Shown in pieces: positions 1 through 9,845 of a stretch of 64,000 nt of DNA. Source of the DNA: Candidatus Poribacteria bacterium (lineage in GTDB: Bacteria > Poribacteria > WGA-4E > UBA9662). Under the pieces are notes generated by a model. It was not told the DNA's origin. It did not search any database and saw only the letters and a program-made list of their open reading frames with translations. Both the position numbers and the translations under genes were made by a program. The stretch lies in NCBI GenBank assembly GCA_002729015.1, contig PBVO01000126.1, positions 42,866 to 106,865 on the forward strand, read 5' to 3'. The number at the start of each line of letters is the position of its first letter. Position 1 is the first letter of the stretch.

Positions 1-306
1 TTACCAACCAAAACGCCTTTAGCTGTCAAGGAATGGTATAACATCCGGATTGAAATTAAAGGAAATGATGTATTCCTATTTGGCGACTCTAAACCAAAGG
101 GAGTAAAATTGAAAGAAAAACATGTATTTAGGAAAAAAACAGCTCCCAAAGGTCGTCTGGGTCTTGCCGCGGCAGGTGCGTCACCAATGTATAACCATAT
201 CAAAGTTACCGGGCCAAATGTGGAAGACCTGTTTCCTGTTTCGCTTAGAGGCAGACTAAGTACTATTTGGGCGCAAATTAAGCGGAAGAACTCCCCTGAG
301 AGATAA
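1..306 (+). CDS. C-terminal part of a secreted concanavalin-like (DUF1080/LamG-type) protein, 5' truncated
   Basis: The frame is open from base 1 and continues into the Met at 109, so this is the end of a longer gene cut by the window edge and not a 65-residue protein. The visible part reads as the last strands of a jelly-roll domain: 'KEWYNIRIEIKGNDVFLF' followed by 'GRLGLAAAGASPMYNHIKV' resembles the end of 3-keto-disaccharide hydrolase (DUF1080) and LamG-like folds. The protein ends in GRLSTIWAQIKRKN, a tail also seen at the C-termini of the LamG proteins at 19594 and 48202. A role in binding or cleaving carbohydrate outside the cell is inferred from the fold only; the N-terminal half is needed to name it. 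Confidence 0.6.
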   Translation, partial: LPTKTPLAVKEWYNIRIEIKGNDVFLFGDSKPKGVKLKEKHVFRKKTAPKGRLGLAAAGASPMYNHIKVTGPNVEDLFPVSLRGRLSTIWAQIKRKNSPER

Positions 307-489
307 AGACAATGACAAAACCGTTTGGATGATCAGTCATGAAGTGAAGGGAAACAACTAGGGAGATATACTGTTATTGAAGAAACAAATAGTGATTCAT
401 TCTTGTTTAACTTGGAATTGTAGCAAACAATATCAATATATAGTCAAAAGATCTCCTTGGATGCTGCTTGCCATCTGTTCCTGAAGAAT

Positions 490-2094
490 TTAGTAATCGT
501 CTACAACGTGGGGATCAATTCCGGGCATGGTGTCAAGTTTCCATATGTCCACCGACACGTCGTTGGCCTGTGGCAAACCAGGGGTACTTCGCCCATTGGA
601 AACCTGTTTCCTCAGCAAATCCAATAAATCCCGGACTTTGTCTGGATTTTTCATATACAGATTATGCTTCTCTTCAGGGTCATCTTGCATATCATAGAGC
701 TGAACTAAGGGAAAGCCCGCATTGGCAGCTTCAGCATCATTATAAGTCCATCCACCGGAGCCGGGACACAATACCAGTTTCCATCGACCACCTCGGATTG
801 CGAACTTACCAGAAATGGAGTGATGCACTAAGTCCTCTCTTCTACCTGAAGAACTATCCTGATTCAATAAAGGTAGCATACTGATACTGTCTTCGCCAGC
901 ACTATCAGGAAGTGTATCACCCAACATCTCTGCACAGGTAGCTAGCAAGTCAGATAGGCAGATCAGTTGGTCGCATTCAGTTCCGGGTTCGACGACACCT
1001 GACCATCGTGCGAAGAACGGAACCCTATGGCCTCCATCCCAGGCATCAGACTTATAACCTCGATATGGACCGCTCGGATAATGCCCCTGCGGCTCCATCG
1101 CTTTTTCGTAATTACCTTGACCATCTTCTGACACCCCGACATAGGGAGCACACCCGTTGTCGCTGGTAAAGATAACCAAGGTCTTGTCGGCCATATCATA
1201 TTTATTCAGTGAGGTTAGGACTTGTCCGAATATGTCGTCAGTCTCTAACACCAGATCGGCATACAAATTATTCAATCCACTTTTTCCAATCCAAGGCTTA
1301 TTGACCGATAGTGGAGTGTGGGGAGAAGTCATGGGAAGGTAGAGGAAAAATGGTTGATCTGAAGCCGCCCGTTGCTGAATATAGTGGTCAGCCTGCTTGG
1401 CCCAGATTGGCAGCAATTGCTCGAAGTTCCAATAGGGCATGGCTGGACCTGAGAAGCTAGCCAAGTTATCACCAACCAGACGAGAGGGTAGGAATTCGGA
1501 TGGTATTCCCACTGTACGATCGTTCTCGATAAAGCAGTAAGGAGGCCAGTTGGGAACATCCACACCGAAATAGTAGTCGAAGCCACGAGTGGTTGGCCCA
1601 CCGGTAGTCGGTCTGGAAAAAGCTTCATGCCAGCGTTGTTGTTGTTCAAAACTGGCTTGCTCTCCATCATCTGGTACCGTAAGGCCGGAGACGTAGTTGC
1701 TACGAGGATAAAAATCTTTCTCGTTGAATTCAAAGTCCCAACCTTGTCCTAGGTGCCACTTACCGATACAAGCAGTGTGATAGCCGTGCTGACGTAGGAA
1801 AGCAGGTACAGTCAGTCGATCCGTCGAGATCAGAGGTGGCCCATAAGGGCCGACAATTCCTTTTTGCAGAGGTGACCGCCAGTTGTAACGGCCAGTTAGT
1901 AGGCTATAGCGCGAGGGGGAACAGACCGCAGAACTGGAGTGTGCATCAGTGAACGTCATTCCTTCTCGAGCGAAACGATCAATGTTTGGTGTGTGGATCT
2001 TGCCGTTTGGGTTTAAGCAGGAGGCGTCTCCATACCCCATATCATCGACAAAAAAATAAACAACGTTGGGTTTAACCGGTTTAGTAATCATCAT
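490..2094 (-). CDS. Type I sulfatase (arylsulfatase family)
   Basis: The 534-residue protein opens with the sulfatase metal-binding strand 'NVVYFFVDDMGYGD' (Asp-Asp near residues 17-18). It carries the formylglycine signature C58-S-P-S-R followed by LLTGRY, then 'GKWHLGQ' and 'IFTSDNGCAPY', which supply further metal and sulfate ligands. Length and order fit a full S1-family sulfatase that hydrolyses sulfate esters of polysaccharides or steroids. Cys58 must be converted to formylglycine for activity. No clear signal peptide is seen, so its location is uncertain. The start could equally be the second Met. The gene stands alone on the minus strand. The natural substrate cannot be read from the sequence. 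Confidence 0.9.
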   Translation of the reverse strand: MMITKPVKPNVVYFFVDDMGYGDASCLNPNGKIHTPNIDRFAREGMTFTDAHSSSAVCSPSRYSLLTGRYNWRSPLQKGIVGPYGPPLISTDRLTVPAFLRQHGYHTACIGKWHLGQGWDFEFNEKDFYPRSNYVSGLTVPDDGEQASFEQQQRWHEAFSRPTTGGPTTRGFDYYFGVDVPNWPPYCFIENDRTVGIPSEFLPSRLVGDNLASFSGPAMPYWNFEQLLPIWAKQADHYIQQRAASDQPFFLYLPMTSPHTPLSVNKPWIGKSGLNNLYADLVLETDDIFGQVLTSLNKYDMADKTLVIFTSDNGCAPYVGVSEDGQGNYEKAMEPQGHYPSGPYRGYKSDAWDGGHRVPFFARWSGVVEPGTECDQLICLSDLLATCAEMLGDTLPDSAGEDSISMLPLLNQDSSSGRREDLVHHSISGKFAIRGGRWKLVLCPGSGGWTYNDAEAANAGFPLVQLYDMQDDPEEKHNLYMKNPDKVRDLLDLLRKQVSNGRSTPGLPQANDVSVDIWKLDTMPGIDPHVVDDY

Positions 2095-3059
2095 TTTTTA
2101 TTAGAAGTAGCAGGCAGGAATCTGATCAACGAAACAATGCTAGTTTTCCTTTTATTCACTTGCAGAAATTGCCGACCGGACAACTTTTACACCCTATCTT
2201 TCGCCTTGATTAATTAACCATTTGTAGACTCATGTTCTACACGAAATCCAGTGAACATATCGTTGAAATGCACCAAATCATGGATATTATTCAATTTAGT
2301 GACATGGGCCTTCACCGTTTTTCCTTTAACTAAATTAATTTGGCTTCTTTATTTCTATAGATTTTACTAAAATTGAAGAATTCTGTATACTATCTTCTAT
2401 TGGTCCCTGATTGTAGGTAATCGCGCAGACTATGTATTGATAATGAATAGTAAGCAATCAAAAGCCGACCCAAAAATGAAAAACTTACCCATCGTCTGGT
2501 TGGCAAATAGAATGATTAGTCAATGCGAATACGAAATAATATATCTCCATTTATCGAATCAACTCAGCCTAACTCAACAAAGAAATCAGCACTTATGGTT
2601 AGCCAGGCTAACTCTATTTTCTGGAGCATCTTTGACAATTGCAGCTATCATATAATTCATTTCCTCTAACTGGAAAAGATTAGCATACGGATACAAAATC
2701 GAATTGATCGGTGGAGCAACACTAAATAACATACGTTTTGGCCACTTCGTCCTGCCTACTGAAAGATTACTTCCGGTTTTCCGGTTGTATCACAAAAAAT
2801 ATAGTTGCTGTGCATACGAATTAACTAAGTGTGTATCGATAGTAGTTGTTAGCTATGTGATCGCGTTGAACCCGTCCTGAATTTTGGCTTCCATAAGAAA
2901 TCCCCGACCAATCTAATTAGAAAATTGATATCTAAAAACTAGATATTACCTAGATAAATTCTGATTGTCAGCCCCTCATGTATTACGTGTCACTTAAGTT
3001 TGGCATGCGAAATGCTCATCTGTTCCTAGTGATTTTAATAGTTCAAGGAAAAAATTAAT
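2095..3059. other. Gene-poor stretch
   Basis: No convincing gene is seen. A TTG-started frame at 2437-2655 (+) would give 72 residues with a weakly hydrophobic C-terminus, but it has no clear ribosome site and no recognisable family. On the minus strand around 2218-2340 about 40 codons are open, with a protein-like composition (for example 'KAHVTKLNNIHDLVHFND'), and end in a TAA. This could be the tail of a decayed gene, but no family was recognised. Confidence 0.3.
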
Positions 3060-3278
3060 ATGAGTAGTTTGATTATGGCTTCACTGTTTTCATCTTCTCG
3101 ATCTAAAAAAAGAAGAGTGCGCTCAAGGGAAAAAATGGCTGAAATCAACTCTTCAATTGCCACATTTACAAAATTAAAAGAGAAAGGATTGATCTCAGAG
3201 CCAGAGTTTGAATTGCTAAAAAATAAATACCTCAATAGATATCAGACGTACCTTGATCGATCACGATTTGGTATTTAG
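3060..3278 (+). CDS. Small SHOCT-like protein
   Basis: This is a 72-residue basic protein. Its middle part, 'FTKLKEKGLISEPEFELLKNKYL' split as FTKLKEKGLIS then EPEFELLKNKYL (residues ~38-60), matches the SHOCT pattern of short helical C-terminal domains (L-K-x-G-x-I-[ST]-x-x-E-F-x-x-x-K-x-x-L). A serine/arginine-rich segment of about 25 residues precedes it. An AAGGA lies about 10 bases upstream of the ATG. SHOCT domains are thought to mediate oligomerisation or membrane association; here there is no attached enzymatic or membrane domain, so no function is assigned. Confidence 0.55.
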   Translation: MSSLIMASLFSSSRSKKRRVRSREKMAEINSSIATFTKLKEKGLISEPEFELLKNKYLNRYQTYLDRSRFGI

Positions 3279-3832
3279 AAAGCCAGTGAAGATAGCTGAA
3301 AAACTAAACAGTTGTGTACAACGAAGACCGTATACGTCTATTATTTTATATAAAGTGTTAACCTGAAGAAAATTTCTGAATAACCGAAGGTCTATCTGTG
3401 GCTAGCTTTCGTATGAAAGTTGATGGTAATTCAATTGAGTCTTTACTACCAAGCAATCCACATCCCAATTCGCACCCACCTCAAGCCTAAATTTGGCATC
3501 TTTTCGTTTGCCTCAAATACTATGGCAGCTCCATTTTTCGCATCTACCCCAAAATTGGATTGAAGTCGTCTCATTTGTCATCTGGTTATCCCTTAATGTC
3601 GAATTGTATAATCGCTTTGTCTACCTGAAGTATAGTTAATCTTTTAGGTGTCTCCTTTTTTTGTAGTTACGTTACTATTTATTTGTTTTCAGAAACTAAC
3701 TGAGTTCATTTGGTAATAAAGGTAAGACATTATTTACCTAAATTAAGAAAGATTTTTCTCAGGAAAAATTTGAAATTGGACTCTATACAAAAGACAATAA
3801 TGGCTTAAGCACAAAATAGGTTGGGTTAAAAA
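3279..3832. other. Intergenic stretch, no gene recognised
   Basis: The 554 bases contain only short open frames. One plus-strand run of about 48 codons (around 3490-3638) is open but matches nothing I recognise. It precedes the TTG-started FAD oxidoreductase, so its last part presumably holds that gene's promoter, although no clear -35/-10 pair was identified. Confidence 0.3.
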
Positions 3833-4804
3833 TTGAAAACAAGAGAGAACAGTACAAGAAATATATCCATTATTGGTACAGGTTTAAGTGCGATATTTGC
3901 AGCGAGAATAATCCAAGAAAGGTCAGATAGAAAAGTTATTCTTTTTGATAAGGCAAGGGGCGTTGGAGGACGATTGGCGACAAGAAGGTCCGAAAATGGT
4001 AAATTCGATCACGGACTCCAATACTTTGATATTGAATCCATATCAGGTATACCAGAAATTCAAGAATTAATTGAAAAAGAAATAATTACTTCGATTTCAG
4101 GGTCTAACCGTTTTTTTGCTCCTGGAGGTATGACTAATATTGCAAAATATCTACTACAAAATTATCAAATCAATAAAGAACACAAACTGACTTCAATTTC
4201 TTCTAGAGACAAAGGTTTTCAAATCAGTTTTGAAAACGGTAAACATTATGTCTGCGATGATATGATCTTGTCTTCTCCAATTCCACAAACTTTAGAAATA
4301 CTAGAGAATAGCCAAGTAGTGATTAGCCCAGATACTTTGGGTTGCTTGAAGAAATTAGCTTATGACATGTGTCTAGTAGTAATGGTAGAAGCAAATAACA
4401 AGCTTGAAAAAAAGAAAAATGAGCTTGGCTTAAAAGTGGGAAATGCCAAAATTTCGTGGATTGGAGATAACCATGTGAAAAATGTTTCTGACACTGTCAA
4501 TTTTTATACAATTCACTGTTCTCCAGAGTTTAGTTTGGATAATTTTGACAAAAGTGATGACAAGATAAACGAAGCTTTAGATATTGAATTACAATCATAT
4601 TTCCACGAAGGATATAGAATCTTATCCAATCACAAATGGCGATATTCGATACCAAAATCCTTTTATCAACTCGATACATCCTTGGTTCTCGAGTCCGATG
4701 GATTTTTGGGATTGTGTGGAGATATTTTTACCAATGGCAGATTTGATGGGGCAATACAATCGGGAATATCAATCGCTAAAAAGTATTTAACATATGATTT
4801 TTAG
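3833..4804 (+). CDS. Renalase-like FAD/NAD(P)-dependent oxidoreductase
   Basis: The 323-residue flavoprotein has an N-terminal dinucleotide-binding motif 'SIIGTGLSA' (residues ~12-20). The renalase/COG3380 signature follows: 'DKARGVGGRLATRR' (~39-52), then 'FDHGLQYF'. Near the C-terminus 'GDIFTNGRFDGAIQSG' is the second FAD-contacting motif of the family. Such enzymes oxidise isomeric dihydronicotinamides or unknown amines. The only start that keeps the whole Rossmann fold is TTG at 3833. The gene is isolated on the plus strand and noticeably AT-rich. The family assignment is firm; the substrate is unknown. Confidence 0.85.
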   Translation: MKTRENSTRNISIIGTGLSAIFAARIIQERSDRKVILFDKARGVGGRLATRRSENGKFDHGLQYFDIESISGIPEIQELIEKEIITSISGSNRFFAPGGMTNIAKYLLQNYQINKEHKLTSISSRDKGFQISFENGKHYVCDDMILSSPIPQTLEILENSQVVISPDTLGCLKKLAYDMCLVVMVEANNKLEKKKNELGLKVGNAKISWIGDNHVKNVSDTVNFYTIHCSPEFSLDNFDKSDDKINEALDIELQSYFHEGYRILSNHKWRYSIPKSFYQLDTSLVLESDGFLGLCGDIFTNGRFDGAIQSGISIAKKYLTYDF

Positions 4805-5023
4805 ATCAACTTAAAAAACCTAAGCAACTATTTGACCACCGTTGGATTAGTTCACAACTAAACTTGTTGATTATGTCTGTATTGGATCAAACTGATTGCT
4901 ACTGAAATTCTCTAAAGTTTGGTCTTCTTAATAGAGTAGCTCTAAAATCTTGAACGGGCCAGTAAGCGTAATTCCCAAGGTGTGTCAATCACATCGAGCA
5001 AACGTCAGTAGTATGGACTTTCT

Positions 5024-5875
5024 CTAAATTAACCGCTCATCTGGAAATCTATTGTACTCCATCGGTATAGCATCACCAGAATAATTGGGGATAACTTCCA
5101 AAATTTCATGAAGCGCAGATTCTGGCCATTTTCCATGTTTCGTATGGAATTGCTGATGGATCCAACTTTTTGTCCTTGGATGAAGGTCATCGAAATGCGG
5201 GTGATACCAGATGGTAATTACGGTTCGGCGTTCATCTGATTGGTTCTCGTGTGTTGCATGAAACATACGTGCATCTCCAATCACTACATCTCCAGCATAC
5301 ATAGGTAGATTCTTTTCTCCCTCGTAATCCAAAAATCTAGGATCGTTGAGGTTTTTCATGTCGTTAATTTCTGATGTGTGGGCCTCACCCATTTCGTGCA
5401 GTATATGCCTCTTTCGATGAGTCCCTGGTAAAATTCTTAAGCACCCATTTTCTCTACTAGTGTCTTCCATGTAGTACATTAAAAAGATCATTGGGGCAAT
5501 TTCACCGTATGACCTTGGGTCATCCCACATTAGGCAATCCTGATGCCAATATAGACGAGGACCTCTTGGTGGCTTACTGATTATAACGGCTTTCCAGAAA
5601 GCACAATCATTCAACCCCATCTGATTTAATGCTTGTAAGACCACAGGGTTACCGACTATTCCAGAAAGTTCCGGATAGTCATCCGAGTCCACCATCAAAC
5701 CAGGAGACTGATTTTTATTTGACTGTAAGTCAGCGTGCTTGGCAATCGCTTCATATACACAGTTCCTTGTGCGACTGAGTAGCTCACTACTTACTACATT
5801 CTTCAGGATACAATAACCTTCGCTTTGTAACTGTTCGCGACTGGAAGACAACATCTGCTTTTTTCTATAATCCAT
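5024..5875 (-). CDS. Phytanoyl-CoA dioxygenase family protein (PhyH), canonical HxD type
   Basis: A 283-residue Fe(II)/2-oxoglutarate-dependent dioxygenase. The facial triad is visible: H111-Q-D113 in 'LYWHQDCLMW', and distal His206 in 'RMFHATHENQSDERR', whose Arg pair would hold 2-oxoglutarate. 'ENGCLRILPGTHR' is the typical PhyH core strand. No signal peptide is seen, so the protein is probably cytoplasmic. It hydroxylates an unknown small molecule; homologues act on fatty acyl chains, ectoine or secondary metabolites. It is one of eight PhyH-like genes in the window and one of five that keep the iron-binding Asp. Confidence 0.9.
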   Translation of the reverse strand: MDYRKKQMLSSSREQLQSEGYCILKNVVSSELLSRTRNCVYEAIAKHADLQSNKNQSPGLMVDSDDYPELSGIVGNPVVLQALNQMGLNDCAFWKAVIISKPPRGPRLYWHQDCLMWDDPRSYGEIAPMIFLMYYMEDTSRENGCLRILPGTHRKRHILHEMGEAHTSEINDMKNLNDPRFLDYEGEKNLPMYAGDVVIGDARMFHATHENQSDERRTVITIWYHPHFDDLHPRTKSWIHQQFHTKHGKWPESALHEILEVIPNYSGDAIPMEYNRFPDERLI

Positions 5876-6532
5876 TAGTCGAATCCCTAATCAAGAAGAA
5901 ATACTAAGTACAAGAATCAGGATTACTATTTTAGTCTGAATAAAATTTAAGGACAACGTAATATGTTGGCTATACAAGCACTTTTGTAGAGGAGGTCACA
6001 ACTTCAATATCTAATTTGATTATTAGGGGTTATTTGTCCCTCTTAACATACTTATCACATTTATTAGAACAAAAAAATATTCATACATTTAGTGGCGCAT
6101 CGTCAACTTTGTAATTATGTAAGGCCAGATTGGTTTCAGAAAATGCAAGCTGGACGCGAGTTTATTGGGTTATGAAGTTCTTAATTATTTACTTTTCTTT
6201 TTGATACAAAATATCATGTGTAATTGAAAAAATATTGTCAACCAAGTAACAGGGGTCATCCAAAAAATCAAACGAGTAATTTCCCCTGAAGGTATTTCTT
6301 GAATAGAGATTTCAGGTCTTTTACATTTAGTTATATTTAGAAAATGAGACTATCAGTTGATTTTTAACAATAATTCGAGATTCATTAAGTTGATAGTTCA
6401 ACAGTTGCACATATTAAATTTCCTTTTTATAACTAAACTTAAAAGTAGGGGAAATTTGCTCACCTATAGTAAGTTGACCAATTTGGGAAGCTATGATAAG
6501 TTCTGGGCTAAGATTTATATGGTAGGAACCAA
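5876..6532. other. Divergent intergenic region
   Basis: The 657 bases lie between the minus-strand PhyH and the plus-strand desaturase. An AGAGGAGG sequence around 5990 looks like a strong ribosome site, but no start codon lies at a usable distance. A frame at 6357-6605 overlaps the desaturase start in another frame and is treated as a shadow. No repeat, hairpin or RNA gene was recognised. Promoters for both neighbours should lie here. Confidence 0.3.
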
Positions 6533-7684
6533 ATGGGAAAAAATTATCAATCTCTATCTGAGGTTAGAAAAGAACTACGTGTCGATTGGTATAGGTGTCC
6601 TATAGAATCCTCAAAATTGCGTGAATTATCAAAAAGGAGTGATTTGCAAGGTTGGTTTCAAGCTGGTGGGCACCTTGCTTTATTCATATTTACTGCAACG
6701 TTATCTTACTACTTCTGGCAACTCAAAAACTGGCCTATTGTAGTAATTACACTTTTTGTACATGGAACCATTGGAAGTTTTTTTAGTGGTGTTGCACCAC
6801 ATGAATTAGGACACGGTACTGTTTTTAAAACTAAGTGGTTGAATAAGTTTTTTATGTATCTTTTCAGCCTTCTAAGTTGGTGGGACCCTTTTGACTATGC
6901 TACTAGCCATACTTATCATCATAGATACACACAATATGTAGATGGTGATCGCGAAAACGTGTTTCCTCTCGAACCAAATTTGGGAATTGGTTTTTTGTTT
7001 CAAATTTTCACTATAAATATCTTTTCTAGACCTGGTCGGTCATTTGGAAAGGGAGGCTTAATTTACACAATTTACTTAACTTTTAGATCTGCGATGGGCA
7101 AAGTTGGATCGGTCCAAATTCCTAGCCAAGAATGGTTACAAGCTTTACATAATGATCAACCCAGACAACATCGAAAATCAGTTTGGTGGTCAAGGATACA
7201 ACTTATATTTCATGGATCTGTTTTGGTCTATTCAATTTTGACGAAGCAGTGGATATTCTTATTTTTGCTAAATTTTTTCTCGTTCACAGCTAATTGGTTA
7301 GGATATTTTGTCGGCATGACACAACATTGTGGGTTACAAGGTAATGTTTCAGACTTTCGTAAATGTGTTCGTTCTATTAGAATCAACCCTTTTACATCTT
7401 TCTTATACTGGCGGATGAACTGGCACACCGAGCATCATATGTATGCGGGGGTTCCTTGTTATAATTTGAAAAAATTATCCCAGATTATTGCCGACGATAT
7501 GCCTCAACCGAGAACATTATTAGATGCATGGCGTGAAATGTTAGAAATTCAGAAAAAGCAAATGGAAGATCCGACTTATCAATTTGATACCCCTTTGCCA
7601 GCATCAGCAAATCAAAAGTCAATAAAAAATTCGGATGAGCTAGTTGACTCAATTGGCGAGTTAGCACCCGCAGGTCTGGAGTAG
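6533..7684 (+). CDS. Membrane fatty acid desaturase / hydroxylase
   Basis: A 383-residue di-iron membrane enzyme. All three histidine boxes are present: HELGH (residues 90-94), HTYHH (126-130) and HTEHH (298-302). They are separated by hydrophobic hairpins, as in the FA_desaturase family. Box spacing and the 'NWHTEHHMYAGVP' context resemble acyl-lipid desaturases and alkane/sphingolipid hydroxylases. It would act in the inner membrane on acyl chains. The ATG at 6533 follows a TAGGAAC sequence. The gene is monocistronic as far as can be seen. Whether it desaturates or hydroxylates cannot be decided from the motifs. Confidence 0.9.
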   Translation: MGKNYQSLSEVRKELRVDWYRCPIESSKLRELSKRSDLQGWFQAGGHLALFIFTATLSYYFWQLKNWPIVVITLFVHGTIGSFFSGVAPHELGHGTVFKTKWLNKFFMYLFSLLSWWDPFDYATSHTYHHRYTQYVDGDRENVFPLEPNLGIGFLFQIFTINIFSRPGRSFGKGGLIYTIYLTFRSAMGKVGSVQIPSQEWLQALHNDQPRQHRKSVWWSRIQLIFHGSVLVYSILTKQWIFLFLLNFFSFTANWLGYFVGMTQHCGLQGNVSDFRKCVRSIRINPFTSFLYWRMNWHTEHHMYAGVPCYNLKKLSQIIADDMPQPRTLLDAWREMLEIQKKQMEDPTYQFDTPLPASANQKSIKNSDELVDSIGELAPAGLE

Positions 7685-8150
7685 ATCGATCCGATTGAAA
7701 ATGATTAGCTAAATCAAAATTTTTATCAGTTCCAATAGTTGTTCATCAGTTGATTCTCTGCCCCAGCAAACCTCAACTCTTACCTGCATAAAAGGATTCA
7801 GATAATTTGTTGATGGGGATCCATCTCATGACTATAATTGTCAGAGATTTGATTGAAGGTGTCTTCATCTTTCCGTTTCACTTATCTACAGTAGAAGTGC
7901 GTATGAGTTCGGTTATGCTGAGTTAAATTGAAAAAACGTTGCATCACAATGTCTATCTGGAAGTATATAAAAGTAGTCAGGTCTTCGGTAAATCTGTCTG
8001 GGAAATAATTTTCACGTTTTCCACTTTTGCATCTTGGCCGAACCCAACGCACGGAAGTAGGTGGAAATAATTTATTTGAAAGATAAATATCAGGATTTAG
8101 AAGTAAAGTAGATGTCTGTTTATATTGCCGATTCTCGTCGATATGGGACA
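7685..8150. other. Intergenic stretch, no gene recognised
   Basis: An 89-codon minus-strand frame (7882-8151) is open but has no recognisable domain and ends against the aldo/keto reductase start; it was not accepted. A 32-codon plus-strand frame starting at the ATG near 7828 also matches nothing. No repeats or hairpins were noted. Confidence 0.3.
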
Positions 8151-9106
8151 ATGCAGTACCGTCGATGTGGTCGAAGTGGCATCAAGTTACCTTTGATTTC
8201 GATAGGTTTATGGAAGAATTTGGGGGGGATGATCCTATTGAAACTAGCCGATCGATTTTGCATAGAGCTTTTGATTTGGGAATTACCCATTTCGATCTCG
8301 CGAACAATTACGGCCCGCCTTACGGTTCTGCCGAAGCAAATTTCGGTAAGATCCTGAATGATGACTTTTTGGTCTACAGAGATGAAATGATTATTTCAAC
8401 TAAAGCGGGTTTTGATATGTGGCCCGGTCCCTATGGTAATTGGGGATCTCGTAAATACTTAGTGGCAAGTTTGGATCAAAGTTTACAAAGGATGGGACTC
8501 GATTATGTTGATATTTTCTATCACCACCGGCCTGATCCTGAAACTCCTCTAGAAGAGACCATGTCTGCCTTAGATAGCATAGTGCGGTCAGGTAAAGCAT
8601 TATACGTGGGTATTTCAAATTACTATTCTACTGAATTGACCCAAAAGGCGAACCAAATCCTGAAGTATATTGGAACACCGTGCCTGATTCACCAACCACG
8701 CTATAATCTAATGGACCGACGAATTGAAAATAGTTTGTTAAAAACTTTAGAAAGTGAGGGGGTTGGTTGTATCCCTTTTTCAGTTCTCAATCAAGGGATT
8801 TTGAGCAATAAGTATCTGGGGCAAATCCCTGAAGGATCCAGAATAGCTAAAGCCCATACACCGATGGAGAAAAGTAACTTAACAGATCATCTAACGCAAA
8901 AAATAGGCCACTTGAACAAGATAGTACTTGAACGGGGATAATCCTTAGCTCAAATGGCGCTGGCCTGAGTACTACGAAATGAGTCAGTAACGACTGCTCT
9001 ATGTGGGGTCAGCCAGCCGAAATAAATTGAAGACAATGTTAAAGCTCTCAATTATCTAGAATTTGGTTCTGATGAGTTAGCAGAAATTGATCAAATTGTA
9101 TCTTAA
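8151..9106 (+). pseudogene. Aldo/keto reductase pseudogene (one frameshift, three in-frame nonsense codons)
   Basis: The N-terminus 'MQYRRCGRSGIKLPLISIGL' begins at 8151 in one frame. The remainder, from 'EEFGGDDPIETSRSI' on, lies in another frame, so one base has been lost at the T3G7 run (8219-8228). The second frame runs to a TAA at 8939 but then continues with family-like sequence: 'SLAQMALA', TGA, 'VLRNESVTTALCGVSQPK', TAA, 'IEDNVKALNYLEF' and a natural stop at 9104. In this family the three stops stand where Gln, Trp and Gln are expected, each one transition away (CAA→TAA, TGG→TGA, CAA→TAA). The intact gene would give about 318 residues like the YghZ/L-glyceraldehyde-3-phosphate reductase group. 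'DLANNYGPPYGSAEANFG' carries the catalytic Asp/Tyr. Confidence 0.88.
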
Positions 9107-9845
9107 ATGAGCTGATCATCGGTCCTTAGGAAAATACCTCTTGCATGAATCCGATAGAAAATAGAGAAGATATTTCACCTAGTATGGCAATAATATGAAG
9201 TGGAATTTCCGTGTGTGAGTATGAAAAAATAAAATAGATCAACAAACCATTATATGCTTTTTATAAAATTACAATTGACATATTTAACTGATTCTTAAAT
9301 TAAAATCCCAATTCAGAGACAGATTGATGTCTTAAAATGGAGCGAGGAAAAAGCTGTTTATTACTTTAATACTTCTAAACTTCTTTTCTTTTTGTTACAC
9401 CTAATATTTGTTTGCAATCGCCTAATCCAGAGCATACATTTCTGCTGTTGTCCGTGTTATGCAACAAAAGGTGCATTGTTTGTGTGAGGCAATGCACCTT
9501 CATCAGCAGTAATTACTTAGTCGGTATTCGGTTAGATGTGTGCCCACCCAAACGAGTTAAAACCTGTATAGAAAAATGAGGCACTCCCATTATATGACAC
9601 AATCTTTGGGCTCATACCAGTAGTGCACGACCTATGTACTACTACAGAATCTTCTACATTCATTGGATACAAAAGTACGAATCACAAGTGTATCCTATTC
9701 AAGAAAAGAACTCATAAAGTTTGACGGCTGTCCTATTTGACCCCTAGGGAGCCTAGTTTCGGGGCCAATATGAGTCTCGCGGACAATTTCTAAGGCTCAA
9801 ACGTTTCATTTCGCTCTAAATTAGAGCCCAATAAAAGCTAGTTGA
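9107..9845. other. Intergenic stretch with a hairpin
   Basis: No gene was accepted in these 739 bases. They hold the perfect hairpin listed at 9468-9500. On the minus strand a 43-codon frame (9532-9663) reads 'MNVEDSVVVHRSCTTG...' and has a protein-like composition, but it lacks a ribosome site and a known family. It may be a remnant. Confidence 0.35.
9468..9500 (-). terminator. Perfect 11-bp hairpin, possible terminator
   Basis: AAGGTGCATTG at 9468-9478 is repeated inverted as CAATGCACCTT at 9490-9500 with an 11-base loop. Read on the minus strand the stem is followed by TTTTGTTG, so it could terminate transcription coming from the tautomerase gene (stop at 9846), although that is about 350 bases away. 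An outer CTGCTG/CAGCAG pair (9442-9447, 9504-9509) could extend the fold. A small RNA is an alternative. Confidence 0.4.

Noticed and set aside
468..884. 138-codon plus-strand frame
   Set aside because: It lies opposite the sulfatase gene in a shadow frame, has no family, and the minus strand encodes a clear enzyme.
2437..2655. 72-codon TTG frame with weakly hydrophobic end
   Set aside because: No ribosome site, no recognisable domain, and it lies in AT-rich DNA where such frames occur by chance.
6357..6605. 82-codon frame before the desaturase
   Set aside because: It overlaps the desaturase start in another frame and lacks protein-like composition.
7882..8151. 89-codon minus-strand frame
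   Set aside because: No domain or ribosome site; it abuts the decayed aldo/keto reductase on the other strand.
8939..9031. Possible stop-codon recoding (TAA as Gln, TGA as Trp)
   Set aside because: All three stop codons terminate intact genes in the window, so decay is the simpler reading.
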